Below are positions 1-5,445 of a stretch of 11,600 nucleotides of DNA, piece after piece (positions within the stretch are counted from its first letter, which is position 1; every line of letters begins with the position of its first letter). The translations under genes and the position numbers were made by a program. The stretch comes from Armatimonadota bacterium (GTDB lineage: Bacteria > Armatimonadota > SYMT01): NCBI GenBank assembly GCA_020696885.1, contig JAJFMS010000024.1, forward strand, positions 1 through 11,600, in the 5' to 3' direction. Under the pieces are notes generated by a model, which had not been told where the DNA came from, ran no database searches, and saw nothing but the letters and a program-made list of their open reading frames with translations.

Positions 1-1
1 C

Positions 2-187
2 AAGCAGCATACCGGCTTTGCGGAGCAGCACCAGTATCAAAAGAGCGGGGAGATGGTGATCATTCAGGCCCAGCCTGCGGGCGATCGCACCATGGTCATG
101 GTGATCCGCGGCGGTCCCGACATCGCCAAGGGCATGAAGAACCAGCAGGGCGCCCCGGGCAGCCTTCCCACCCCGCAGGCGCAATAG
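2..187 (+). CDS. C-terminal fragment of an unrecognised protein
   Basis: An open frame enters from the left edge and ends at TAG 185-187, leaving 61 visible residues. The readable part has a charged, Gln-rich stretch (HQYQKSGEMV), then two hydrophobic beta-strand-like segments (MVIIQAQP and TMVMVIRGG), then a flexible Gly/Pro/Gln-rich tail ending PTPQAQ. Codon use is GC-rich at third positions, as in the genes further along. I do not recognise a family, and no catalytic motif or membrane segment is visible. The start lies outside the window. Coding is supported by the uninterrupted frame and codon bias only. No T-rich terminator follows the stop; the next landmark is the octamer repeat at 242. 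Confidence 0.6.
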   Translation, partial: KQHTGFAEQHQYQKSGEMVIIQAQPAGDRTMVMVIRGGPDIAKGMKNQQGAPGSLPTPQAQ

Positions 188-241
188 TCTCACCCAGCGA
201 GACGACGAGCAAAACGCGTCGACGCGGCAGTGCAACCGGGC

Positions 242-267
242 GGAGTGTTGGAGTGTTGGAGTAATGG
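242..267. repeat. Octamer tandem repeat, GGAGTNNN family (copy 1)
   Basis: Three consecutive 8-base units, GGAGTGTT, GGAGTGTT and GGAGTAAT, followed by GG. The same unit family recurs at 7415-7484 and 11040-11073. The ATG at 264-266 lies inside the third unit and is in frame with the cupin gene, so it makes a false upstream start. Confidence 0.85.
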
Positions 268-356
268 CTGCCGGTGCGGCCGTACGGCCGCGTGCTCCCA
301 CACTTCTATGCGCCTATGCCCACATCTCGTTCTCGACCGGCTCGGTTAGGAATCTG

Positions 357-728
357 ATGCGAATCAAGCAACTCCAGGAGCGAGAGCTAATCATCGCCAA
401 CGACCTCACGCGCCTGCGTGAGTTGTTCCACCCGGACCACGACGGCTGGCCAGTGGGCTACAGCCTGGCGCACGCGGTGATCCCGGCAGGGGCGCGCTCG
501 ATCCGGCACCACCTGGTGGGGTCGAGCGAGGTCTACTACATCCTCTCCGGCCGCGGCCTGATGCACATCGATGACGAGACCCGGGAGGTAGGACCGGGAG
601 ACGCGCTGCTGATCCCGCCCGCGGCAATCCAGTACCTGGAGAACACCGGGGACCAGGACCTCGTCTTCCTCGCCATCGTCGAGCCCGCCTGGCAGGCAGC
701 GAATGACGTCCGAGACGAATCCGCTTGA
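357..728 (+). CDS. Small single-domain cupin protein
   Basis: This 123-residue protein has one cupin beta-barrel, probably cytosolic and metal-binding; its substrate cannot be told. The first cupin motif runs from Gly45 through His51-His52 and Glu58 to about Gly65 (HHLVGSSEVYYILSGRG). The second is GDALLIPPAAIQYLEN at 81-96, where the usual metal-ligand histidine is Gln92. From memory, small cupins of this type, including archaeal ones, carry Gln here and end in a similar IV-(E/D)-PAW stretch, so the substitution may be typical of the subfamily. I chose ATG 357 because the more upstream in-frame ATG (264) lies inside a tandem repeat and the extra residues do not look like cupin sequence; a weak TAGGAA precedes 357. 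The gene appears to stand alone. The fold is fairly certain; the function is unknown. Confidence 0.85.
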   Translation: MRIKQLQERELIIANDLTRLRELFHPDHDGWPVGYSLAHAVIPAGARSIRHHLVGSSEVYYILSGRGLMHIDDETREVGPGDALLIPPAAIQYLENTGDQDLVFLAIVEPAWQAANDVRDESA

Positions 729-749
729 ACGGCCGGTGCCGTCAGAACG

Positions 750-956
750 CGTCCACCCGATGGACGTAGGGGTACGGTGTAGTACCACCACGCTTGTGGA
801 CACGCGGGTCCTGCGCGCAGCTCTGGCACGGTTGCCACGGAGTCCCGGAGCAATCCGGGCCCGTGCTCTTGCATGATGCCGCCGTCTTTGGTAGGTGCTG
901 CCCGGATGCTCCGGGACTGCCCCGAAATACACTTCGGAACCAGGAAGTGCTTTCGG
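750..956. other. Dense array of short inverted repeats (structured non-coding region)
   Basis: Successive inverted repeats nearly tile this stretch. CGTCCA/TGGACG lies at 750-755/761-766, GGTAC/GTACC at 771-775/782-786, and CCAC/GTGG at 788-791/796-799. The palindrome CTGCGCGCAG lies at 811-820 and TGGCA/TGCCA at 824-828/833-837. A 19-base arm at 841-859 matches 901-918 in reverse complement with one base missing. CCGAAA..CACTTC at 922-935 pairs with GAAGTG.TTTCGG at 944-956. No convincing coding frame or ribosome binding site is present. It could be a structured RNA, a set of decayed palindromic repeats, or a transcription boundary for the cupin gene. Confidence 0.55.
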
Positions 957-960
957 CTGA

Positions 961-1035
961 TTGCCGGAGTCCCGACGGAAGTCGGGGGCTCGAGTAACCT
1001 GCCCGGAACCCCGACTTCCGTCGGGACTCCGGCAA
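961..1035. repeat. REP/BIME-like inverted pair
   Basis: Arms 961-987 and 1009-1035 are perfect 27-base reverse complements around a 21-base centre. Each arm contains a smaller hairpin (CCCGAC, GGAA, GTCGGG) preceded by GGAG. REP elements mobilised by RAYT transposases have this layout: a GTAG/GGAG-like tetranucleotide 5' of a short hairpin, often as an inverted pair. No RAYT gene lies in the window, so the family assignment is by structure alone. Confidence 0.6.
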
Positions 1036-1250
1036 CCGCACGAAGGGCTTCCCAAACACGGTTACGGATTTCATCCCTCGCGGGTGACCGCCCGGTCATC
1101 GCCAACTCCGGGCAATCGCTCGATTACGGGCGCGGTCAGGCTCCGAAGGCCCCGATGAAGCACCAGCGGGTGCTACCGTCAATGGCCGGGAGTGACCCTG
1201 GAACGGTACTCGCTAGCGAAAGGAACTGCCTTCCGCACGAGCCCAGGCAG
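1036..1250. other. Gene-free stretch with scattered small palindromes
   Basis: I see no coding frame with a ribosome binding site here. Small inverted repeats are present: GGTGACC/GGTCATC at 1083-1100 (one mismatch), AATCG/CGATT at 1114-1125, AGCACC/GGTGCT at 1159-1174, and the 8-base palindrome CGCTAGCG at 1211-1218. The stretch lies just beyond the minus-strand terminator at 1251. It may be the end of the structured region to its left, or simply GC-rich spacer. Confidence 0.4.
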
Positions 1251-1276
1251 AAAAAAAGCCGCCCGGATCGGGCGGC
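1251..1276 (-). terminator. Intrinsic (rho-independent) terminator
   Basis: Read on the minus strand, GCCGCCCG and CGGGCGGC form a perfect 8-base-pair stem with a 3-base loop (1258-1276), followed directly by seven T (1251-1257). It ends leftward transcription, either from the DUF1206 gene that stops at 1480 or from a short transcript starting near 1320. There is no T tract on the plus-strand side, so it acts in one direction only. Confidence 0.88.
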
Positions 1277-1320
1277 CAAGCACTGGCTGATCAAGAAGGA
1301 GTAACACGCTTAATCCTTCC
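1251..1320 (-). ncRNA. Candidate small RNA of about 70 nt
   Basis: On the minus strand a plausible -10 box TATGAT (1332-1327) is followed within about 80 bases by the strong terminator at 1251-1276. The predicted transcript would begin near 1320 and contain a 5' hairpin, GAAGGA/TCCTTC (1314-1319 with 1295-1300), or an overlapping alternative pairing GATTAAG/CTTGATC, before the terminator stem. The -35 candidate TTGGAT (1353-1348) has a short 15-base spacer, so the promoter is weak. Alternatively these bases are the long 3' untranslated end of the DUF1206 transcript, from which a 3'-end RNA could be released. Confidence 0.3.
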
Positions 1321-1423
1321 ACAATCATCATAGCCAGCCGTGCAATAATCCAAACCAGCTTTGCAGATTCTTTTTCAGAGCTAGGTCGCTGACGAATTGA
1401 ACGGACGGCGGAGGGGTAATCCC

Positions 1424-1460
1424 TGCCTGTACGGGGCCTCCGACGCCCGTGGGACAGGCA
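1424..1460. repeat. Bulged hairpin downstream of the DUF1206 gene
   Basis: TGCCTGT (1424-1430) pairs with ACAGGCA (1454-1460), and the adjoining ACGGG (1431-1435) pairs with CCCGT (1446-1450), giving a 12-pair stem with a 3-base bulge. It begins about 20 bases past the minus-strand stop at 1480. No T tract follows on either strand, so it is not a classical terminator; it could protect the 3' end of the mRNA. Confidence 0.5.
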
Positions 1461-1479
1461 TCATTTCAGGGGTTGCCAC

Positions 1480-2352
1480 TCACTCCCAAACGCGGCGGTA
1501 GCGGGCCTCCACGAACTTGTAAAGGCCGTAGATCATCAGGCCGGAGGCCACCCCTCCGAGCACCCAGGGACCGTAGGCGGCGCGCCCCAGCTCACTCAGG
1601 GCGCCATCAATTCCCCGCGCTTCCTTTGGGTTAGAGTGCCAGGCCGCCATCACGACGAACGCACCCGCCACCACGAAGACGATCCCCCGCGCCGCGTAGC
1701 CCACCCGCCCGGCCAGTACGGTCCAGCACTCCTCGCGCTCACTCATCTCCGCGAGCTTCAGGTGCTTGCGGAACTTCGCCGTCCAGGCCCGGCAGAGCGA
1801 GCTGAACCCTACTCCCAGAATGTACAGACCTCCCGCGCCCACGAGCCACTGCCCGAACGGCTGCTGGAGAAACCAGGCGGTCCAGTGTTGCGCTGCGCTG
1901 GTGCCCCCGGCGGTAGGCGCGCCCAGGATCTGCTTGACGGCCACGCAACCCAACGAGCCATAGACCACCCCGTTGAAGGCGAGGCCCAGCCGCTTTCCGA
2001 TCTTCGCGCCGGACTCACCCGATCCGAGGAACGCCTCCACCAATCGCCACGTCGCATAGGCGAAGAGGCCGACCGCCATCGTAGCTACCAGCGCGAGGCC
2101 GAACGGCTGCCGCAGCAGGCTCCAGAGCGCGCCGTTGGGATCGGTAGTCTTCCCACCCGCCCCCATCGCCATCCGGAGCGCGAAGTAGCCGATGACCAGG
2201 TACACCATCCCCTTGGCCGCGATCCCCACGCGTGCCAACCGCTGCACCCACGGACGCGCGTCCTCAGAAACCTCCCGCACAGAGTCCTGAGCCCCCTGCA
2301 CCGTATCCTTGGCCTGCCGCAGCGAGACCTCCGCCGCCCGGGTAACGTCCAT
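1480..2352 (-). CDS. DUF1206 family integral membrane protein
   Basis: This 290-residue protein has the DUF1206 architecture: three copies of a two-helix membrane unit. Each begins with a similar pattern, at about 39-62 (LARVGIAAKGMVYLVIGYFA), 119-143 (GKRLGLAFNGVVYGSLGCVA) and 215-238 (GRVGYAARGIVFVVAGAFVV). Each is followed by a second helix, near 84-108, 166-187 and 260-281. Residues 1-38 are hydrophilic and probably form a cytoplasmic helical lead. The role of the family is unknown and no catalytic residues stand out. The start is ATG 2352, with AGGAG six bases upstream. The frame extends further up to 2484, but that extension is made of a dispersed repeat and lacks membrane character. 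The gene is monocistronic on the minus strand, with terminator 1251-1276 downstream. Confidence 0.88.
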   Translation of the reverse strand: MDVTRAAEVSLRQAKDTVQGAQDSVREVSEDARPWVQRLARVGIAAKGMVYLVIGYFALRMAMGAGGKTTDPNGALWSLLRQPFGLALVATMAVGLFAYATWRLVEAFLGSGESGAKIGKRLGLAFNGVVYGSLGCVAVKQILGAPTAGGTSAAQHWTAWFLQQPFGQWLVGAGGLYILGVGFSSLCRAWTAKFRKHLKLAEMSEREECWTVLAGRVGYAARGIVFVVAGAFVVMAAWHSNPKEARGIDGALSELGRAAYGPWVLGGVASGLMIYGLYKFVEARYRRVWE

Positions 2353-2442
2353 TCCCCGCTCCTGACTTCGCACTGCAAGACGGTGGCTTGTACCCGAAGT
2401 CAGGTGGAGCCGAACCTCCGGCAAGCCCCACCCCTTTCGCGT

Positions 2443-2661
2443 GTTAACCGCAGAGACGCAAAGGACGCAGATAGGGAAGCACACAGGAGACCATTGAGCT
2501 CACTTCACCCCCGGCCACGGCGGGTTGAATTCATTCGGGTAAGCAGCCATCTGCAGCCTGCTCCGCCCTGTTCATCTGCGTGTATCTGCGTTCATCTGCG
2601 GCTGAAACTCTGGCGCATTCTCTCTGCGGCCCTCTGCGTCCTTTGCGTCTCTGCGGTTAAC
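2443..2661. repeat. Inverted pair of CGCARAGR-type periodic repeats
   Basis: A perfect 29-base inverted repeat has arms 2443-2471 and 2633-2661. Each arm begins with GTTAAC and continues in 8-base steps (CGCAGAGA, CGCAAAGG, CGCAGA). The right copy continues leftward with further, less regular CGCAGAG units. From memory, this GTTAACCGCAGAGACGC motif is scattered through many environmental bacterial genomes and is often mistranslated as NRRDAKDAEG-like peptides. It fills most of the 329-base gap between the DUF1206 gene and the acyl-CoA-dehydrogenase-like gene. I see no gene or terminator with a T tract in that gap. Confidence 0.85.
2571..2600. repeat. 10-base tandem repeat (CGCAGATNNA on the minus strand)
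   Basis: Three 10-base units, TTCATCTGCG, TGTATCTGCG and TTCATCTGCG, lie inside the inverted pair 2443-2661. Units one and three are identical. The core CGCAGA is shared with the neighbouring octamer family, so the two repeat types are probably related. Confidence 0.8.
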
Positions 2662-2681
2662 TACGCTGCCCCTGCGGTGAA

Positions 2682-3824
2682 TCAGGGCCGGCCCAAAGTG
2701 GCATGGTGCAGCGCGTCGAACGCCAGTCCCCACGGCGGGCGAAGAAACCCCAACGCCCTCACGTCCTCGAACCAGTAGCTGAACGGTGAATACCGGGAGT
2801 AGGTGCCGCCGCCCAGCACCCGGCACAGGCGTCCCAGCAGGCTTTCCGCCAGTTCCGCGATGGCAATCTTGCCGCAGCGCACCCCCACCGGTGTGCCGGC
2901 GTCTTCCTCCACGGCTCGGAGCATCCCTTCGTAGGCCTGGGCGATGAGCCAGCTCTCGATCTCCGCACGACTCCATTCCACCTGCTCGTAGGCCCGCAGC
3001 GGCTCCCGGCGACGGGCGATCTGCTCGCGCGCAGTGCGCATCGCCACTTCGGCAATGCCGGTGACCACCGCCGCGAAGTAACAGGTAACGGCCCCGCCGC
3101 ACGCCTTCTGGATGCCCAGCAGGTGGCGCTCCCAGGCGAACCGCCGTGCCGGAAACCCCTCGAACCGGAACCCGTGACTCTGCGTAGCGGTCATTCCCGC
3201 GCCGTCCCATTCGGCGGTCAGGGTCATCCCGGCGCTCCCGTCCCACGGCACGTCCCGGACGTCCAGGTAGAACCAGTCCGGCTCCGTCTCCCCGTCCGGC
3301 AGGGCGGACGTCAGCATGTAGGAGTGGATGCCGGAGCCACTGCCGAAGTGCTTGGCCCCGGTAAGCAGGTGGCCCCCGCCGGCCGCCGAGGCCGCGCGGG
3401 CCGAGCTGCGCGCCACGTCCCCGCCGCTGCCCGGCTCGGAGGTGATGGTGCCCCACCAGGCACCATTCCGGACCGTCTCCCACACCGCTTCCTGTTGGCC
3501 GGCCCACGCTTCCCGGTAAGGCTCCGGGGCCTCTGGACTCGAGAGCCAGAACGCCAGGACCGATGGGTGCATCGCGGAGACCAGTGCCACGGAGGAGTCG
3601 ACCTGGGCCACCGTCCACAGCGCCTGGCAGATCGAGCGGGTCGACTCCCGGATGCCCACCCAACTACCACCGGACGCCCGCGGCACCGCCAACAGCGGGA
3701 ACCCGGTGGCCCGCAGTTGCTCGAAGTCGGCCGGGGCGAGTTGCCGCCGCCGCTGTCGCTCCGAGCGCTGCGTCCCCCACTCCGATGCCAGTGCCTCCAG
3801 CCGCTCCAACGTCCCATCCACCAT
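2682..3824 (-). CDS. Acyl-CoA-dehydrogenase-like flavoprotein
   Basis: The 380 residues follow the acyl-CoA dehydrogenase fold: an N-terminal helical part (about 1-120), a middle beta domain and a C-terminal helical bundle (about 235-380). The family flavin/substrate motif is visible as ITSEPGSGGD (127-136), followed by LTGAKHFGSGSG (154-165). Near the C-terminus, RVLGGGTYSRYSPFSYWFEDVRA (335-357) occupies the place of the usual Q-GG-GY...RDAR motif. The IYEGT catalytic-glutamate motif of medium/short-chain dehydrogenases is absent; RPPWGLAFDALHHATLG stands there instead. A glutamate placed as in isovaleryl-CoA dehydrogenase, or a flavin monooxygenase-like role as in the DszC branch, are both possible. 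Start ATG 3824 has GGAGG eight bases upstream. The upstream methyltransferase-like gene ends 72 bases away on the same strand, so co-transcription is likely. The substrate is unknown. Confidence 0.85.
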   Translation of the reverse strand: MVDGTLERLEALASEWGTQRSERQRRRQLAPADFEQLRATGFPLLAVPRASGGSWVGIRESTRSICQALWTVAQVDSSVALVSAMHPSVLAFWLSSPEAPEPYREAWAGQQEAVWETVRNGAWWGTITSEPGSGGDVARSSARAASAAGGGHLLTGAKHFGSGSGIHSYMLTSALPDGETEPDWFYLDVRDVPWDGSAGMTLTAEWDGAGMTATQSHGFRFEGFPARRFAWERHLLGIQKACGGAVTCYFAAVVTGIAEVAMRTAREQIARRREPLRAYEQVEWSRAEIESWLIAQAYEGMLRAVEEDAGTPVGVRCGKIAIAELAESLLGRLCRVLGGGTYSRYSPFSYWFEDVRALGFLRPPWGLAFDALHHATLGRP

Positions 3825-3864
3825 GCGAGGTTCCTCCGCAGGGCCGGTTCCGGTGAGACCTCGC
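3825..3864 (-). promoter_or_regulatory. Inverted repeat enclosing the ribosome binding site of the acyl-CoA-dehydrogenase-like gene
   Basis: Read on the minus strand, GCGAGGT (3864-3858) is the perfect complement of ACCTCGC (3831-3825), which directly abuts the ATG at 3824. The 26-base loop contains the GGAGG ribosome binding site. The stem could regulate initiation or support translational coupling, but a 7-pair stem in GC-rich DNA may also be chance. Confidence 0.35.
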
Positions 3865-3896
3865 GATGACCTGCATGGAACGCGGACACCCGCGCA

Positions 3897-4727
3897 TCAA
3901 CCGGCGGTCAGCTCCGCGGGCTTACCGATGAGGTAGGTCACCGGGATCGGTCCCCCGCCCGCTTCGATCCCTGCTTCCCACTCGTAGCCCACGTCTCCCA
4001 GCTCCCGCGTCAGGGCCAGCAGCTCTTCGGGTCGATAAGCGCGCAGGCAAGAGACCACCCCATCGAACATCACCAGCAGCGGGACCAACGGGATCACGTA
4101 TGTCCAGAAAAGGCGCGACCACCGGAACGGCCGGATCGCCGGCGTGAGCGCGAAGACGAACAGCGGCATCAGGGAGGTGAGGAACACCGCCAGCGGGCTG
4201 CGGTAGGTCCCCTCAAAGATGGCGATCGGCTGGCGAGCCCGGGCTGCGTCCTGGAGCACGCCCATCGCAGCCTTCGGCGCGAAGTGGTGGAAGGCGCTGA
4301 AGAGCGTCCTCGTGCCCGCAAGCTCGGCCGGCACGCGGGCGGCGTCCACCGGCTCGGTGTGCCAGGTCAGCCGACCCCCGGTCACCTGTGCGGCGCGCTC
4401 GAACGCCGCCACGTTTGGGAACCAGTCCGTGAGGCAGATCCGCACCTCCTCCAACGGCTCCGCCGCGATCAGCGGCGCCAGCGTGGGCCATGGACCGCTC
4501 CCGCCGGAGCAGAGGTCCACAATCTGCCGGCTGCCGGTTTCTTCCAGCAGGCGCCGCAGCCGCGGAGCCGTGGGCGCGTAGTTCTGTCCCAGGTTCAGCA
4601 CGTGCTGGAGGAAGTCGGTGGCGGCATCCCGGAGCACCACGGGGCACCACGGTTGGTCCTCGATCTCGAAGAAGTGAATACGTCGCAGCGGGTCACCTGG
4701 CGCCTGGGCCGGCGTGGCCCGCGCCAC
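3897..4727 (-). CDS. Class I SAM methyltransferase-like protein with two membrane segments
   Basis: The 276-residue protein opens with a conserved-looking stretch, IHFFEIEDQPWCP (17-29), then a glycine-rich loop, IVDLCSGGSGPW (69-80), typical of motif I of class I SAM-dependent methyltransferases. An acidic position after the next strand follows (CLTDWFPN, 98-105), then FSAFHHFAP (143-151) in the motif IV region. Unusually, two strongly hydrophobic segments follow at about 178-197 and 205-224, so the C-terminal half may sit in the membrane. The tail WEAG...PVTYLIGKP resembles a conserved family end I recall from Bacteroidetes proteins labelled only as methyltransferases. The substrate is unknown. 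Start GTG 4727 has no Shine-Dalgarno sequence but a TATACA box just upstream, hinting at leaderless translation. It lies upstream of the acyl-CoA-dehydrogenase-like gene, with a 72-base gap. Confidence 0.8.
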   Translation of the reverse strand: MARATPAQAPGDPLRRIHFFEIEDQPWCPVVLRDAATDFLQHVLNLGQNYAPTAPRLRRLLEETGSRQIVDLCSGGSGPWPTLAPLIAAEPLEEVRICLTDWFPNVAAFERAAQVTGGRLTWHTEPVDAARVPAELAGTRTLFSAFHHFAPKAAMGVLQDAARARQPIAIFEGTYRSPLAVFLTSLMPLFVFALTPAIRPFRWSRLFWTYVIPLVPLLVMFDGVVSCLRAYRPEELLALTRELGDVGYEWEAGIEAGGGPIPVTYLIGKPAELTAG

Positions 4728-4731
4728 AATT

Positions 4732-4737
4732 TGTATA
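4732..4737 (-). promoter_or_regulatory. Possible -10 box immediately before the GTG start at 4727
   Basis: TATACA on the minus strand is separated from the GTG start by four bases, and no Shine-Dalgarno sequence is present. If used, transcription would begin at or within a base or two of the start codon, giving a leaderless mRNA. No good -35 is visible, which keeps confidence low. Confidence 0.3.
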
Positions 4738-4806
4738 GCCCATCGGGCACGGGTTCGCTTGCCGGTTCAGCTTTCCCCCCGCGCGGGCTCCCGGATAGAA
4801 TTCAAC

Positions 4807-4902
4807 CACAAAGACACGAAGGCACTAAGGGGAAGGAAGCTATGGACGAGGGCGCTGGCTAAGTCCACCCCGTTCTTCTCTTTGTGTCTTGGTGCCTTTG
4901 TG
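4807..4902. repeat. Inverted pair of CACNAAGR octamer repeats
   Basis: The left copy is CACAAAGA, CACGAAGG, CACTAAGG (4807-4830). The right copy, on the opposite strand, is CACAAAGG, CACCAAGA, CACAAAGA (4902-4879). Each is led by an AATTCA-like sequence (4799-4804 and 4903-4908). The unit resembles the CGCARAGR family at 2443 with C to A changes. It occupies the gap between the divergently transcribed methyltransferase-like and DUF1810 genes. Confidence 0.85.
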
Positions 4903-4945
4903 GTGAATTGAGCCGGGTGTCACAAGTCATGGCAGGAGAACCGCA

Positions 4946-5404
4946 GTGCCCACCCCCAGCGCATCCCACGGCCCGGACGATCCGTATGACCTGGTCCGCT
5001 TCCTGGAAGCCCAGGAGACCGTCTACGGGCAAGCCCTCTCCGAGCTCCAGCAGGGACGGAAGCGCAGCCACTGGATGTGGTTCATCTTCCCGCAGCTCGA
5101 CGGGCTGGCCTTCAGCGAAACCTCGCGGCGCTACTCGATCAAGAGCCTCGAGGAAGCCCGGACGTACCTGGAGCACCCGGTGCTGGGCCCGAGGCTGCTA
5201 GAGTGCGCGGAGGCGGTCCTGCGCGTGGAGGGCCGCACCGCCACCGAAATCCTCGGCTCGCCGGACGACCTGAAGCTGAAATCGTGCGCCACCCTGTTCG
5301 AGCAGGTGTCGCCGCCGAACTCCGTCTTCGTGCGGCTTCTGGTGAAGTACTTCGACGACACCCGGGACCAGAAGACCCTGCGGCTACTCGGGCTGGACGA
5401 CTAA
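4946..5404 (+). CDS. DUF1810 domain protein
   Basis: This 152-residue cytosolic protein fills the whole DUF1810 family length. The hallmark HWMWFIFPQ is at 42-50, after the typical lead DPYDLVRFLEAQETVYGQALSELQQG (split here as DPYDLVRFLEAQ at 12-23 and VYGQALSELQQG at 26-37). The second conserved block, DDLKLKSCATLFEQ, is at 107-120, and the protein ends KTLRLLGLDD. The biochemical role of the family is not established. Start GTG 4946 is supported by AGGAG (4934-4938) seven bases upstream; no better ATG exists in frame. The next gene starts 41 bases after the stop on the same strand, so the two are probably co-transcribed. No signal peptide or membrane segment is seen. Confidence 0.9.
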   Translation: MPTPSASHGPDDPYDLVRFLEAQETVYGQALSELQQGRKRSHWMWFIFPQLDGLAFSETSRRYSIKSLEEARTYLEHPVLGPRLLECAEAVLRVEGRTATEILGSPDDLKLKSCATLFEQVSPPNSVFVRLLVKYFDDTRDQKTLRLLGLDD

Positions 5405-5445
5405 CCGGCGCCCAGCGATGGTCGACGAGAGGACAGAGCACCCTC

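Noticed and set aside
264..356. Upstream in-frame extension of the cupin gene to ATG 264
   Set aside because: The ATG is part of the third GGAGTNNN octamer, there is no ribosome binding site, and the extra 31 residues do not look like cupin sequence.
387..1055. Minus-strand frame spanning the cupin gene and the hairpin array
   Set aside because: It crosses the palindromic repeats, has no recognisable domain, and is antisense to a real gene.
1179..1331. Minus-strand 50-residue frame starting MMIVEG
   Set aside because: It has no ribosome binding site and reads straight through the strong terminator at 1251-1276, so it is unlikely to be translated.
2353..2484. Upstream extension of the DUF1206 gene
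   Set aside because: It starts inside the CGCARAGR repeat and encodes non-membrane, repeat-derived residues. ATG 2352 has a good AGGAG.
1636..2778. Long plus-strand frame opposite the DUF1206 gene
   Set aside because: It has Pro/Arg/His-rich composition typical of an antisense GC-frame shadow and runs through repeats; the minus strand has membrane repeats and a ribosome binding site.
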